The notes under the pieces: generated by a model | The model's database searches: none | Told to the model about the DNA's origin: nothing | What the model saw: the letters and a program-made list of their open reading frames with translations, nothing else | In this document: piece by piece, positions 50,960 to 61,136 of the stretch | Position numbering within the stretch: position 1 is the stretch's first letter | How the letters are laid out: every line of letters starts with the position of its first letter | NCBI RefSeq assembly: GCF_000143845.1 | Contig: NC_014363.1 | Location: forward strand, 1,721,186-1,785,185 | From: Olsenella uli DSM 7084 | GTDB taxonomy: Bacteria; Actinomycetota; Coriobacteriia; Coriobacteriales; Atopobiaceae | DNA length: 64,000 nt | Direction of reading: 5' to 3' | Made by a program: the position numbers and the translations under genes

Positions 50960-52495
50960 CTACTTCCCTTGCTTGGAGCGGGTGGTCTGGATCATGCGGT
51001 TGATGGCGTTGACGTAGGCCTTGGCGCTCGAGACGACGATGTCGGTGTCCGAGCCACGCCCCGTGTAGAGCCTGCCGTCCCCGGCCACGATGCGCACCGT
51101 CACCTCGCCGATGGCGTCGATGCCGCGGGTGATGGCCTTGACCGCGAACTCCTGGAGGTCACCGTGGACGGAGACCACCTTGTCTATGGCCTTGTACGCC
51201 GCGTCGACCGGACCGGTGCCGGTGCAGGCGACGACATGCTCGCCACCGACCTCGTCGGTGATGTGGACCGTGGCGGTCGGGATGGCGGCGTCACCACAGA
51301 CGACCTGGACGGACTCCAGGGCGTAGATGGCCGTGACGTCGCGCTGGCGCTCCTGGACCATGGACTCGAGGTCCTCGTCGAAGACCTCCTTCTTCTGGTC
51401 CGCGATCTCGAGGAAGCGCTGGTACACGTCATCGAATTCGCTCTCAGGGAAGCTGTATCCTAGCTCGGAGAGGCGGTGCCTGAGGGCGGCGTGGCCGGAG
51501 CGCGCCGACAGGATGATCTCCGAGCCGGCGGCGCCCACGTCCGCAGGGTCGATGATCTCGTAAGTGCCACGGGACTTGAGGACGCCGTCCTGGTGGATGC
51601 CGGAGGAGTGCGCGAAGGCGTTGGCGCCGACGATGGCCTTGTTGGCTTGAACCTGCATGCCGGTGATGCGGCTGACCAGACGAGAGGCGCGCGTCAGCTC
51701 CTGGGTGACGACGTCGGTGTGGCCGTCGAGCTCGTCCCCGTGCATCCTGAGCGCCATGACGACCTCCTCGAGCGCGGTGTTGCCCGCACGCTCGCCCAGG
51801 CCGTTGATGGTGCACTCTATCTGCGTGGCGCCATTCTCGACGCCCGCCAGCGCAAGCGCCGTCGCCATGCCGAGGTCGTTGTGCGTGTGGACGGCGATCG
51901 TGACGTTCTCGATGCCCCGCACGTTGTCGCAGAGGCCCTTGATGCGCGCACCGAAGGCAGCCGGCATCTGGTAGCCGGTGGTATCGGGAATGTTCACGAC
52001 GGTCGCCCCGGCCTCGATGACGGCCTGGATGACGCGCTCGAGGAAACCCTGGTCGGCTCGTCCGGCATCCTCGGCGTAGAACTGGACGTCCTCGACGTAG
52101 CGCTTGGCGTACCTGACGCAGCGGATGGCCCTCTCGACGCACTCGTCCTCGCTGATGCGGAGCTTGTCGGCCAGATGCTGCGGGGATACGCCGAGGCCCG
52201 TGTGGATGCGTGGGCGCTTGGCGCATGAGAGGGCCTCGGCGGCACGGTCTATGTCCTTGTCCACCGCACGGGTGAGCCCCACGACCACGGCGTCGTCGCC
52301 GGCAAGCCGGCCGATCTCCTGGACGGAGCGGAAGTCCCCGGGGCTGGAGATGGGAAAGCCCGCCTCGATGACGTCCACGTGCATGCGAAGGAGCTGCTGG
52401 GCAACGATGAGCTTCTCCTCCGTGTTCATGGAGGCTCCCGGCGACTGCTCGCCATCGCGCAGGGTGGTGTCGAAGATGTCGATCTTACGTGTCAT
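50960..52495 (-). CDS. leuA: 2-isopropylmalate synthase
   Basis: The first committed enzyme of leucine synthesis (acetyl-CoA + 2-oxoisovalerate), 511 residues. The TIM barrel carries IFDTTLRDGEQSPGASM, VEAGFPISSPGDF, VHTHNDLGMATALALAG and NGLGERAGNTALEE. A C-terminal regulatory domain (about 385-505) for leucine feedback is present, with GVDAIGEVTVRI-type ending (AITRGIDAIGEVTVRI). The ATG at 52495 follows GAGAGGAG. It lies upstream of leuCDB on the same strand, separated by a repeat-rich gap. Confidence 0.96.
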   Translation of the reverse strand: MTRKIDIFDTTLRDGEQSPGASMNTEEKLIVAQQLLRMHVDVIEAGFPISSPGDFRSVQEIGRLAGDDAVVVGLTRAVDKDIDRAAEALSCAKRPRIHTGLGVSPQHLADKLRISEDECVERAIRCVRYAKRYVEDVQFYAEDAGRADQGFLERVIQAVIEAGATVVNIPDTTGYQMPAAFGARIKGLCDNVRGIENVTIAVHTHNDLGMATALALAGVENGATQIECTINGLGERAGNTALEEVVMALRMHGDELDGHTDVVTQELTRASRLVSRITGMQVQANKAIVGANAFAHSSGIHQDGVLKSRGTYEIIDPADVGAAGSEIILSARSGHAALRHRLSELGYSFPESEFDDVYQRFLEIADQKKEVFDEDLESMVQERQRDVTAIYALESVQVVCGDAAIPTATVHITDEVGGEHVVACTGTGPVDAAYKAIDKVVSVHGDLQEFAVKAITRGIDAIGEVTVRIVAGDGRLYTGRGSDTDIVVSSAKAYVNAINRMIQTTRSKQGK

Positions 52496-52659
52496 GGGGC
52501 GTGCTCCTCTCGTGTGCGTGGCATGTGCGATGAGACGACCGCCATTCCAGCGAGCGCCACAGGGGGACCCACATCAGGAGGGTGTACTCACTGTGCCACA
52601 GGGGGCGGGGCATGGCACGCGCGCGACGCGCAAAGGTTGCCCAACCGAAACATTTGTCT

Positions 52660-52704
52660 TGGTCACGTCTGCCGTGGTCACCTTTGCCTTGGTCACGTCT
52701 GCCT
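52660..52704. repeat. Three 15-bp tandem units at the end of trpF
   Basis: TGGTCACGTCTGCCG, TGGTCACCTTTGCCT and TGGTCACGTCTGCCT at 52660, 52675 and 52690. The trpF stop codon lies inside the last unit, so the array straddles the 3' end of the gene. It may be a slipped-strand expansion or part of a transcript end. Confidence 0.8.
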
Positions 52705-53367
52705 TGGCGTGGCCCCTCGCACCGCAGCGACCGCCGCACGCATCTTCTCGGGATCCTTGAGGCCATCCGTCTCCAGTCCCGAGCTCATGTCGACACCCCA
52801 GGGAGCAACCTCGGCTATGTCCCGCGCGACGCCGTCGGGCGTAAGCCCCCCGGAGAGCACGAACGGGCGGCACAGGCCCGGGAGGAGGGACTGGTCGGGC
52901 CTTCCGTTGGCATCACGGCCTATGTCAAGCAGGACGAAGTCCGCCTTGCTCTCGTTGGCACGTTCCACGTCCTCGCGCGTGCGCAGCTCGATGGCCTGGA
53001 TGATGGGGATGTCCACCAGCTCGCGCAGGAACGTGATGTAGGGGTTTCCCTCAATCCCGTGCAGCTGCACCACGTCGAGGACCTCGTCAGCAAGCTCCGA
53101 GACGTAGCCCAGCGGTTGGTCGACGAAGACGCCCACGGCCGGAATCGAGGGGTCGAGTCGCGAGACCAGGGCCCAAAGGCGGTCGCGGTCCACGTGCCGG
53201 TGAGACTTGGGGCGGTTCACGACGAAGCCGCACAGGTCTGGGGCGGCCACGTTCACGGCCTCGATGTCCTCCTCGCGAAACATCCCGCAAAGCTTCACGC
53301 GTGTGTAGGCGCTGTTGCTGTACAGGACGTCGTGCGTGATGATGGTGGTGATGCGGCGACCCAGCAT
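52693..53367 (-). CDS. trpF: Phosphoribosylanthranilate isomerase
   Basis: The tryptophan-pathway enzyme converting PRA to CdRP, 224 residues in a TIM barrel. Motifs: VKLCGMFREEDIEAVN (KxCG with the catalytic Cys), FVVNRPKSHRHVD, DVVQLHGIEGNPYI, FVLLDIGRDANG and LSGGLTPDGVARDI; the final DMSSGLETDGLKDP binds phosphate. An N-terminal extension of about 25 residues precedes VKLCG. The ATG at 53367 follows GAGGGGAG. No other trp genes are in view. It lies upstream of leuA on the same strand. Confidence 0.92.
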   Translation of the reverse strand: MLGRRITTIITHDVLYSNSAYTRVKLCGMFREEDIEAVNVAAPDLCGFVVNRPKSHRHVDRDRLWALVSRLDPSIPAVGVFVDQPLGYVSELADEVLDVVQLHGIEGNPYITFLRELVDIPIIQAIELRTREDVERANESKADFVLLDIGRDANGRPDQSLLPGLCRPFVLSGGLTPDGVARDIAEVAPWGVDMSSGLETDGLKDPEKMRAAVAAVRGATPRQT

Positions 53368-53639
53368 GTCAGTCTCCCCTCGCACAGGGCGCGCGGTGCG
53401 CCGTGAGGTGCCATCGTCCCACGAAGGCACACGACAGTGGAGCAAAGGGCGGCGAGGGGTCCCAGGCGTCGGCCACTGACACTGCCATGCGCCTGAGAGA
53501 GGCACCTGGGCGCGGTGCCCGGACGTGACGCCCGGGCGCCTGGGCATGGCGCTGGGGCTGACCGAGGCGCGGGAGCCGCAAATGGCACCTGCGCTACCAT
53601 GGACGCCATCGTCACCCCGCGAGAGACCCCGGAGGAACC

Positions 53640-54500
53640 ATGGCAGACTACGTCCTCGTCACCGAGTCGGGCTCGGACATCCACGCCGACACCGCACGAC
53701 GCCACGGCATCGTGGTCGTCCCCATGCACGTCAGCTTTGGCAACCTGTCACGCGATGACGACAGCTTCCCGCCCGAGGAGCTCTACGAGAGCTACCGCGC
53801 CACCGGCAAGTTGCCTCAGACGTCGGGCTGCTCGCCGCAGGACTTCATAGACGCCTTTGATCGCATCCACGGGCTCTATCCCACCGCGCAGATCGTCTAC
53901 CTGGCCTATTCCGCCGCCACGACCATCTCGTACCGCAGCGCCCACCTCGCTGCGGAGGGACGCGACTACGTCACCATGATCGACACCAAGTCCGTATCGT
54001 CGGCGCTGCGCCTCGTCGTCACCAACGTCGCACGCATGATCGAGGTCGACCCGGACGTCACGCCCGACGAGCTCCGCGCGTTCGTGGACGACCAGGTCGC
54101 ACGCATTCGCTTCTCGTTCATCCCCGGTGACCTCGACTACCTGCGCGCCGGCGGGCGGCTCTCGAACATTGCGTTTCTGGGGGCCACGCTCCTGCGCATC
54201 AAGCCCACGGTCGAGGTCCTGGACGGCAGGCTCGTGGCGACCACCAAGCGTCGAGGGCCCATGCTCAAGTGCGTGGCACAGCTGGTCGAGGACTACTGCA
54301 CGCGCGAGCCGATGGACCTCTCGCGCGTATCGCTCACCTACAGCGTTGGTGACGAGCCCGACCGGGCCCTGCGGGCCATCGTCGAGAAGATCCTGGTCGA
54401 CCATGGCGCGCAGGAGATCGAGTGGGTCAAGTCGGGCTGCGTCATCGCCAGCCATGCCGGGCCGGGGGCCTTCGGCATCAGCGCGTTGGCGGCCAAGTAG
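53640..54500 (+). CDS. DegV-family fatty-acid-binding protein
   Basis: A 286-residue cytoplasmic lipid-binding protein of the DegV/FakB family, which presents fatty acids to a fatty-acid kinase. Motifs: VTESGSDIHADTARRHGIVV, PQTSGCSPQDFIDAFDRI, LAYSAATTISYRSA and FSFIPGDLDYLRAGGRLSN (the conserved DxLxxGGR). The start follows CGGAGGAACC. Divergent from trpF across a 272-bp GC-rich gap that holds only degenerate CGGGCGCC-type repeats. Confidence 0.93.
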   Translation: MADYVLVTESGSDIHADTARRHGIVVVPMHVSFGNLSRDDDSFPPEELYESYRATGKLPQTSGCSPQDFIDAFDRIHGLYPTAQIVYLAYSAATTISYRSAHLAAEGRDYVTMIDTKSVSSALRLVVTNVARMIEVDPDVTPDELRAFVDDQVARIRFSFIPGDLDYLRAGGRLSNIAFLGATLLRIKPTVEVLDGRLVATTKRRGPMLKCVAQLVEDYCTREPMDLSRVSLTYSVGDEPDRALRAIVEKILVDHGAQEIEWVKSGCVIASHAGPGAFGISALAAK

Positions 54501-54530
54501 AACGGGGCCCCCCGATGCGGGCGAAAGTCG

Positions 54531-55376
54531 TCAGCGAGGCTCGCCACCACGGGCGAAGGTGGTGATCATGAGGTTGGTGAGGCTGGAGCTGTCCGACAGG
54601 TCGGACGGTATGTCAGCGCGGCTGACCCAGACGCCCTGCCTGAGTTCGCTGTGGTCGAGGTGGATGCCGGTCGGGCCCTCCACGTCACAGAAGAATCCCA
54701 GGAGCATGGTGTCGGTGAACGACCAGGGCTGCGAGCCAAAGTAGCGCAGGTTGGTGACCCTGAGGCCCACCTCCTCGGCCACCTCGCGGCGCACGGTGTC
54801 CTCGGGCCTCTCGCCTATCTCGCAGAACCCGGCGACAAGGGCATGGTTGGCTGATGCGCGCCCGGCGTACTTGGTCAGCACGATCCGGTCGCCGTCGGTG
54901 ATGCCCACGATGACGGCGGGACTGATCTTGGGATACACAACCAGGCCACACGCAGGACATGCCAGCTCGCGGCTCGTGGCAACGTGGCCCAGCTCGGCGC
55001 CACAGTGGCCGCAGTAGCGGTTGGCGTCGTACCAGTTGCGCAGTTGGTAGCCCGTGACGGCCGCAAAGCCCAGCCAGCGTGGCTCCAGAAAGCGCAGGCG
55101 ACTGACGGGCTCGAAGGCGAAGGAGCCGGGAGCACGCAGCTCGGCAGTCTCGTTCTCGGCGAGGAAGAAGCGCCTCTCGTCCACCTTGAACAGGTAGCGA
55201 CAGAGGAGCTGCTCGGAGGACATGCCCCAGTCCGAGAGGGTCGGCGGCCCGTGTCGGACCGTCCCCCGCGAAAGCAGGACCTGGCCCCTTCGGTACGAGA
55301 GCACATAGTCCGTGGCCTCGGGCTGGCAGGGCTCGTAGCCGTTGTCAAAGGCGTGATCGCCGATGTCCTGGATCAA
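54531..55376 (-). CDS. nudC: NAD(+) diphosphatase (Nudix, NudC type)
   Basis: Hydrolyses NADH/NAD and can remove NAD caps from RNA; 281 residues, cytoplasmic. A zinc ribbon (YCGHCGAELG, then ACPACG) precedes the Nudix box GFCEIGERPEDTVRREVAEE, which has the required Gly, Glu, Arg-Glu and Glu-Glu residues. The NudC-specific SQPWSF motif follows. The likely start is the TTG at 55376, 7 nt after AAGGGA; no ATG is well placed. A possible -10 (TATCAT) lies 33 nt upstream. Confidence 0.9.
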   Translation of the reverse strand: MIQDIGDHAFDNGYEPCQPEATDYVLSYRRGQVLLSRGTVRHGPPTLSDWGMSSEQLLCRYLFKVDERRFFLAENETAELRAPGSFAFEPVSRLRFLEPRWLGFAAVTGYQLRNWYDANRYCGHCGAELGHVATSRELACPACGLVVYPKISPAVIVGITDGDRIVLTKYAGRASANHALVAGFCEIGERPEDTVRREVAEEVGLRVTNLRYFGSQPWSFTDTMLLGFFCDVEGPTGIHLDHSELRQGVWVSRADIPSDLSDSSSLTNLMITTFARGGEPR

Positions 55377-55670
55377 ACACGCGTCCCTTCCCTTTGGGCT
55401 ACGGGCTATGATACGCCAGCACGGTCGGTGAGTCCGCGTGCCATGGACGCCACACGGGCGCACACCCGCACAACTGCGCACCCGCATGGGCGCACGCCCA
55501 CAGGCCTCCACACCATCCCTCACCGAAAACGGAGGCCCCACCACCTCCCGGGCCTGCGGGCGGGCCTATCCTGTAAGGGGGTCCGTTGTGGACCCGCGGG
55601 GGGCATCGTGGGCGGAATCGCCCGCGAGCGGCGCCGCCCGCGTCTGCCCCGCCGAGCGTTGGGAGGGACC

Positions 55671-56696
55671 ATGCCGCTTGAGACCCACGCCTTTGGAACC
55701 CTGGCCGACGGCCGCGAGGCACGGCTCATAGAGCTGCACAACGGCAACGGCATGAGCGTCGGGGTCACTGACCTGGGCGCCAGCCTGGTGAGCGTACGGG
55801 TGCCAGACAGGCGCGGCGGACGCCCCGACGTCACGCTCGGCTTCGACGGCGCCTACGGCTACCAGGACAACCCCTGGTGCTTTGGCACGACCGTGGGTCG
55901 CTGCGCCAACCGCATCGCAGGGGCAACGTTCGAGCTTGCGGGCACCACGTACCGCCTCGCGGCGAACGAGGGGGCCAACAACCTGCACAGCGGACCACAC
56001 GCCTACGGCGAGCGCCTGTGGAAGGTCATCGAGGCAAAGGGCTCCTCCGTCTCGCTCAACCTGCTGAGCCGTCCCGGGGACCAGGGATTTCCCGGGGCCC
56101 TGGACGTCACGGTGACCTATGCGCTGGACGAGGGCGACCGCCTGCGCATCTCCTACGAGGCCCTCCCCAGCGAGGCGACCATCGTCAACCTGACCTGCCA
56201 CGCCTACTGGAACCTCAACGGCCAGGCATCGGGCAGCGTCCTTGCCCATGGGCTCACGATCGCGGCGGATGCCTACACCCCGACGGACGGGCAGGGCATC
56301 CCCACGGGCGAGGTGGCGGGCCTGGGCAAGACGCCCCACGACTTCCGCACGGGAAAGCAGGTCGGTGCTGACATCTGGCGCGTCCCCAACGGTTACGACG
56401 TCAACTTCGTCCTCAGGGACGGCGAGGCGCACGAGAGTGCCGCGACACTGGTGGGCGAGCGCTCGGGCATCGCGATGGACGTGACGACAAGCGCGCCCGG
56501 CCTGCAGCTGTTCGTCCCCGGCGGGCTGGACTGCCGCGGCAAGGACGGCGCACGCTACCAGGCCTTCGACGCCGTGGCCCTCGAGACGCAGTTCTTCCCC
56601 GACGCCATCCACCACAAGGGCTTCCCCCAGCCCGTCTTCACCCCCGAGCATCCCTTCCGCAGCTGGACCGAGTTCGCCTTCAGGACCGTCGGCTAG
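55671..56696 (+). CDS. Aldose 1-epimerase (galactose mutarotase family)
   Basis: A 341-residue beta-sandwich enzyme interconverting alpha and beta sugar anomers. Motifs: TVGRCANRIAGATFEL, NEGANNLHSGPHAYGERLW, VNLTCHAYWNLNGQASG (catalytic His), and ETQFFPDAIHHKGFPQP with the catalytic Glu region. The ATG at 55671 follows GGGAGGGACC. No other galactose genes are adjacent. The 294-bp gap to nudC contains degenerate GGGCGCACACCC-like repeats and a possible -10 (TATCCT at 55567). Confidence 0.92.
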   Translation: MPLETHAFGTLADGREARLIELHNGNGMSVGVTDLGASLVSVRVPDRRGGRPDVTLGFDGAYGYQDNPWCFGTTVGRCANRIAGATFELAGTTYRLAANEGANNLHSGPHAYGERLWKVIEAKGSSVSLNLLSRPGDQGFPGALDVTVTYALDEGDRLRISYEALPSEATIVNLTCHAYWNLNGQASGSVLAHGLTIAADAYTPTDGQGIPTGEVAGLGKTPHDFRTGKQVGADIWRVPNGYDVNFVLRDGEAHESAATLVGERSGIAMDVTTSAPGLQLFVPGGLDCRGKDGARYQAFDAVALETQFFPDAIHHKGFPQPVFTPEHPFRSWTEFAFRTVG

Positions 56697-56743
56697 CCAG
56701 ACGGCGCTTCCCGCCTGCGCCGCGCGAAGGGGGCAGGGGCCTG

Positions 56744-58333
56744 TCAGGATGCAGGTGTGGAGCCGCCTGCCCGCGCTTCCCACCTGCGCCGTACGAGAAG
56801 GATGACCTTCGCCGCGCCCGTCACGACGAGCGTGCCGACCGCCGCCGCAAGCACGTAGCCCACATCGGGCACGAACGCCAACAGGTCGCGCCAGCGAGCC
56901 CCGAGGAGGGCGTCGGGGACCCACCACAGCAGCAGCGGCAGCCCCACGTGCACGAAGACGAGGCGCCAGAGGACCACGTCACGTGGGATGTCTCCCAGAC
57001 GGAGCCTCCAGCGGTGCAGCAGGGCGAGCGGCAGGAGCGCAAGGGCGGCAACCACGGCGAGCATGCGGTTCGCCTGTGCGTGCGCCTGTGCGCGAAGGCC
57101 CGCGTCCACGCCTGTCGCCCCTCCGCCCACGGCAAGGCTGACGATGTCGTTGGCCATCTGGAAGAAGGCGTCGTTGCCGCCAAAGTAGTCGCTCGCGTCT
57201 CCCAGGATGACGATGCCCATGTCACGTCCCGGAAGCAGGCACATGCGCGCCACGCCGTTCTCGACCTGGCCGTCATGCGACAGGACGAGCTCGCCGTCAT
57301 CCCAGTAGTACGAGGTCCAGCCCATCCCATAGAAGCTGTCCCCGCCAAGGTCGGGAACACGGTCGAAGAAGAGCGCCTCCACGCCCCCCTCCGAGAGCAC
57401 GTCCTCCCCCCCATTGAGATACATGGTCAGGTAGCGGGCCATGTCCAAGACGCTGGAGCGCACGTAGCCCGACGACGCCCCACCCCACGCGTCGGCTCCG
57501 TCCACATGCGCGTACCCGTCCGACAAGTTGAGCCCAAAGTAGTCGCGGTGCCCCAGGGCGTCCGCGCGGCCCGTCTCCCTGGCCGAGGAGTCATCCATGC
57601 CAAGGGGGCCGAAGACGTGCTGCTCCAGGTAGTCGGCATAGGACTGCCCCGACACGCACTCGATGACCTTGCCCAGGAGATCGTAGTTCGCGTTCGCATA
57701 CGAGAAGGACCCCAGGCTCTCCCCCGGCCATGCCTCGGACAGCGAGTCGTAGTAGCCAAAGCCGCTGGTCTGGTTGAGGAGCGAGCGCACGGTGACGACG
57801 TCAGGCTCGCGGCACTCGGGGACGTAGGTGCGGACGGGGTCGTCCAGATTGACCTTGCCCCCCTCCACGAGCTGCATGATCGCCACGGCAGTGAACGACT
57901 TGGAGAGCGACCCTATCGTGAACGTGGCGTGCTCGTCCTCGCAGTCACCCAAGGTCCTGAGGTAGCGTACGCCGTCCGAGTCGACGACGGCCACGGCCAC
58001 GCCCGGCACGCCGGTCTTGGGGAAGTTCTCGTCGAGGTACGCGTCGACACGCCGCCCGAGGGAGGCGTCCCCCGGCTCGGCGTCCCCCGGCTCGGCGTCC
58101 TCGGGGGCGGCGTCGACGTCCGTCAGGTCGCCATCGGCCGATCCGTCCACGTGGACGGCGTCCTCGCCGCCAACGGCATCTTCATAGCCGACGGTGCCGG
58201 GAAGCGTCCCCAGCCGCACGGCGCCGAGAAGCGCCACGGCGAGCGACACGGCAGCCACGACACCCACATGCAGAGCATCCTGCCACCAGGACCGCCGTGC
58301 CGCCCGGCCGCCTCGGGTCCCACGGGCACCCAT
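56744..58333 (-). CDS. Membrane-anchored serine hydrolase (class C beta-lactamase fold)
   Basis: A 529-residue protein. It has an N-terminal membrane anchor ([17 protein letters not shown]), an acidic spacer with [10 protein letters not shown] repeats, then an external beta-lactamase-related domain: SLSK (catalytic Ser-x-x-Lys) in [22 protein letters not shown] (Tyr-x-Asn) and [10 protein letters not shown] (HxG in place of KTG). Three or four C-terminal membrane helices follow. The fold is that of penicillin-binding/esterase-like hydrolases rather than a resistance enzyme. The ATG at 58333 overlaps the stop of the upstream binding-protein gene (TGATG), an unusual operon partner. Confidence 0.88.
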   Translation of the reverse strand: MGARGTRGGRAARRSWWQDALHVGVVAAVSLAVALLGAVRLGTLPGTVGYEDAVGGEDAVHVDGSADGDLTDVDAAPEDAEPGDAEPGDASLGRRVDAYLDENFPKTGVPGVAVAVVDSDGVRYLRTLGDCEDEHATFTIGSLSKSFTAVAIMQLVEGGKVNLDDPVRTYVPECREPDVVTVRSLLNQTSGFGYYDSLSEAWPGESLGSFSYANANYDLLGKVIECVSGQSYADYLEQHVFGPLGMDDSSARETGRADALGHRDYFGLNLSDGYAHVDGADAWGGASSGYVRSSVLDMARYLTMYLNGGEDVLSEGGVEALFFDRVPDLGGDSFYGMGWTSYYWDDGELVLSHDGQVENGVARMCLLPGRDMGIVILGDASDYFGGNDAFFQMANDIVSLAVGGGATGVDAGLRAQAHAQANRMLAVVAALALLPLALLHRWRLRLGDIPRDVVLWRLVFVHVGLPLLLWWVPDALLGARWRDLLAFVPDVGYVLAAAVGTLVVTGAAKVILLVRRRWEARAGGSTPAS

Positions 58334-59547
58334 CAATTGTCACCCGCGACCGCACGGTCCTGCACGAGGTCCTCCGCGCGCTCCCTGAGCCCCTCGAAGC
58401 TCAGGTCCGCCAGCCCCCTGACCTCGTCATCACTGCAGGGAGGCCGATCGAGGAACGAGGCCTCGAAGGCCGCGTACCCCTCGGCGTCCGAGACGTGGAC
58501 GTGGGGCACGACGAGCTCGCGCCCGAGGTCGCCTTCGGAGACGATGAGCTTGCCAGTGACTGCCTGGTAGGTGAGGACGAGCGCGAAGAGCGGGTCGCAC
58601 AGGTCACCGCCTGCCGCCATCAGGACCTCCCCCGATGCCAGACGATCCGCAAGGTCATCGGGGAAGTCGCATGCGACGACCGAGACCTGGCCGACCCTGC
58701 CTGCGCGCTCCAGCCATCCAAGGGCACCGACAAGCGGGTCTCCGCCCCCTCCCGCCACGACGAGCGCATCCATGTCGAGATGGGCGTTGGCCAGAGACTC
58801 GACGGCACGCGCACCCCCACCTGCCGTCAGTCCCGCGTAGATGGGGTCGAAGAGCGTCGCCGTATCGTCCGGATGCGCCGCGTTCCACTCGTCAAGCGCC
58901 TGCTGCAGGCCACCAAGGCGCTGTTGGAAGGCAACGTCGCCCTCGACCCAGCCCACGAGCCCCACATGGCGCGCGCCGCCCCCGCTGGGCCCGCCCTTCT
59001 CGAGCAGCGCCTGCATCAGGGCGACACCGCACGCGGCCTCGTCCCCATGGACGGCGCCCACGTAGCGCCTCGAGGCCTCGGCGAGGGCACGGACGCCCGT
59101 GGGGCCCGCCTCTTGCCCATCCTCCCGTATGTGGCGGTAGAACTGCGTCACGTACACGTCGTTGTCATCACAGCTGCGTATGATCGACGCCATCTCGGCA
59201 TTGGTCGCATTGCAGACGACGATGCCGTCGCAGCCGGCGGCGGCCAGGGTCTCGACCGAGGCGGTGACCCTCTCGGGCACGTAGGCGTGATCCACCACCA
59301 CGACCTCCGCGCCCAGGGCGTTCGCCGCCTGCCTGATGATGTCGACGGAAAGTGCTCCCAGAGGGTCGGTCGAGCTCCAGATGGAGACGCCCATCTTCAC
59401 GCCGTCCGTCCCTGGGGCCTCGGCTGCCGTGGTGGCGGCGGGCGTCGTGGTGCCCGGGGAGCAGGAGGACAGGAGCGCCTGCGCGCAGATGCCCGCCGTG
59501 GCCAAGCCAGACAACCTGAGGAAGTCAGACCTCGTGAGATAGCCCAT
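58333..59547 (-). CDS. Sugar-type periplasmic-binding lipoprotein
   Basis: A 404-residue protein with a lipoprotein signal ([20 protein letters not shown] followed by Cys) and a type I periplasmic-binding fold similar to ribose/galactose binding proteins: [32 protein letters not shown], then [19 protein letters not shown]. The ATG at 59547 has GGAGGG 9 nt upstream; an earlier in-frame ATG at 59625 is less likely. No ABC permease or ATPase lies nearby. Coupling to the serine hydrolase suggests a sensing or cell-wall-fragment role rather than simple uptake (inference). Confidence 0.82.
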   Translation of the reverse strand: MGYLTRSDFLRLSGLATAGICAQALLSSCSPGTTTPAATTAAEAPGTDGVKMGVSIWSSTDPLGALSVDIIRQAANALGAEVVVVDHAYVPERVTASVETLAAAGCDGIVVCNATNAEMASIIRSCDDNDVYVTQFYRHIREDGQEAGPTGVRALAEASRRYVGAVHGDEAACGVALMQALLEKGGPSGGGARHVGLVGWVEGDVAFQQRLGGLQQALDEWNAAHPDDTATLFDPIYAGLTAGGGARAVESLANAHLDMDALVVAGGGGDPLVGALGWLERAGRVGQVSVVACDFPDDLADRLASGEVLMAAGGDLCDPLFALVLTYQAVTGKLIVSEGDLGRELVVPHVHVSDAEGYAAFEASFLDRPPCSDDEVRGLADLSFEGLRERAEDLVQDRAVAGDN

Positions 59548-59757
59548 GTGCAGAAGCCCTCCTGGTATGACGCCGACAAGGGCGCGGCGCCATCCGCCGC
59601 GCGTCTGGCCATAGTTGTACCTCATGTGCCATCCTGGCGCAGCGGATGTTCATTTGGCAAAGGCGCACCTCGAGAGGGGCGGGCCGACCATGGCCACGAC
59701 GTTTGCCGTCATAATGCAAGCGGGCAAGCATCCGACCGGCCCGTCGAAGGGGGACGC

Positions 59758-61122
59758 ATGGCAATCACGTTCGAGGAGGTCGCCGAGGCCCTGGACATGG
59801 TGGCGAACCAGAACCTCGACATCCGCACCATCACCATGGGCGTCAACCTCGCAGGCTGCGCGGACGAGGACCTGGGGCGCATGTGCGCCAAGGTCTACGA
59901 CCGCATCACGGGCCAGGCGGAGCACCTGGTGCCCGTCGCGGAGTCGCTCGAGCGCGAGTACGGCATCCCCATCGTGAACAAGCGCGTCTCGGTCACCCCG
60001 ATCGCGCAGATAGCGGCCGCTTGCCCCGACGAGGACCTGGTGCCGCTGGCGCATGCCATGGACCGCGCCGCCAAGGCCCTGGGAATCGACTTCATGGGCG
60101 GCTTCTCGGCGCTGGTGCACAAGGGCATAGGAGACGGCGACCGCCGGCTGATCAACTCCATCCCCGAGGCGCTGGCGGCGACCGAGCGCGTCTGCTCGTC
60201 CGTCAACGTCGCCAGCCTGCGCGCCGGCATCAACATGGACGCCGTGCTGCTGATGGCCGACCGGGTCCTCGAAGCTGCGCGGCTCACTACCGGCATACAG
60301 TGCTACGGGGCCGCCAAGCTGGTCATCTTCTCCAACATGGTCGAGGACTCGCCGTTCATGGCCGGCGCCGTGCACGGGACCGGCGAGGCCGACGCCGTCA
60401 TCAACGTGGGGGTCTCGGGCCCGGGTGTCATGGCGGCCGCCCTCGAGGAGCTTCCCGCAGACGCCAGCACGATGGAGGTCGCCGAGCGCATCAAGCAGAC
60501 CGCCTTCAAGATCACCCGTGCCGGAGAGCTCATGAGCCATGAGGCGGCGAGCCGCCTGGGCGTCGAGAAGGGCATCGTCGACCTCTCCCTGGCACCGACT
60601 CCCGCCGTGGGCGACTCCGTCGCCCGCATACTGGAGATCATGGGCGTCGGCACCTGCGGCGGCCCCGGCACCACCTGCGCCCTCGCCCTGCTGAACGACG
60701 CCGTCAAGAAGGGTGGCGTCATGGCCACCTCGAGCGTCGGGGGGCTGTCCGGCGCCTTCATCCCCGTGTCCGAGGACGCCGGCATGATAGCCGCCGCAGA
60801 GGCGGGCGCGCTTTCGCTCGAGAAGCTCGAGGCCATGACCTGCGTCTGCTCGGTCGGCCTGGACATGATCGCCATCCCCGGCGACACCCCGGTCGAGGCC
60901 ATAGCCGGCATCATCGCCGACGAGATGGCCATCGGCGTGATCAACAACAAGACCACGGCCGTCCGCCTGATCCCTGCCATCGGTCGCAAGGAGGGCGACG
61001 TACTGGACTTTGGCGGGTTGTTCGGCAGCGCCCCGGTCATGCATGTCAACCCCAACGCCGGGACCGTGCTCGCCCATCGGGGAGGGCGCTTCCCCGCACC
61101 GCTCAACTCCCTCAAGAACTAG
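59758..61122 (+). CDS. PFL-family protein (UPF0210/DUF711)
   Basis: 454 residues, cytoplasmic, matching the UPF0210 family: [55 protein letters not shown], and [20 protein letters not shown]. It is distantly related to pyruvate formate-lyase folds but lacks the glycyl-radical site; the exact reaction is unknown. The usual small ACT-domain partner gene is not adjacent. The ATG at 59758 follows GAAGGGGGAC. A downstream hydrolase gene starts 14 bp after its stop. Confidence 0.92.
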   Translation: MAITFEEVAEALDMVANQNLDIRTITMGVNLAGCADEDLGRMCAKVYDRITGQAEHLVPVAESLEREYGIPIVNKRVSVTPIAQIAAACPDEDLVPLAHAMDRAAKALGIDFMGGFSALVHKGIGDGDRRLINSIPEALAATERVCSSVNVASLRAGINMDAVLLMADRVLEAARLTTGIQCYGAAKLVIFSNMVEDSPFMAGAVHGTGEADAVINVGVSGPGVMAAALEELPADASTMEVAERIKQTAFKITRAGELMSHEAASRLGVEKGIVDLSLAPTPAVGDSVARILEIMGVGTCGGPGTTCALALLNDAVKKGGVMATSSVGGLSGAFIPVSEDAGMIAAAEAGALSLEKLEAMTCVCSVGLDMIAIPGDTPVEAIAGIIADEMAIGVINNKTTAVRLIPAIGRKEGDVLDFGGLFGSAPVMHVNPNAGTVLAHRGGRFPAPLNSLKN

Positions 61123-61136
61123 GGGGAGAGGGACCA

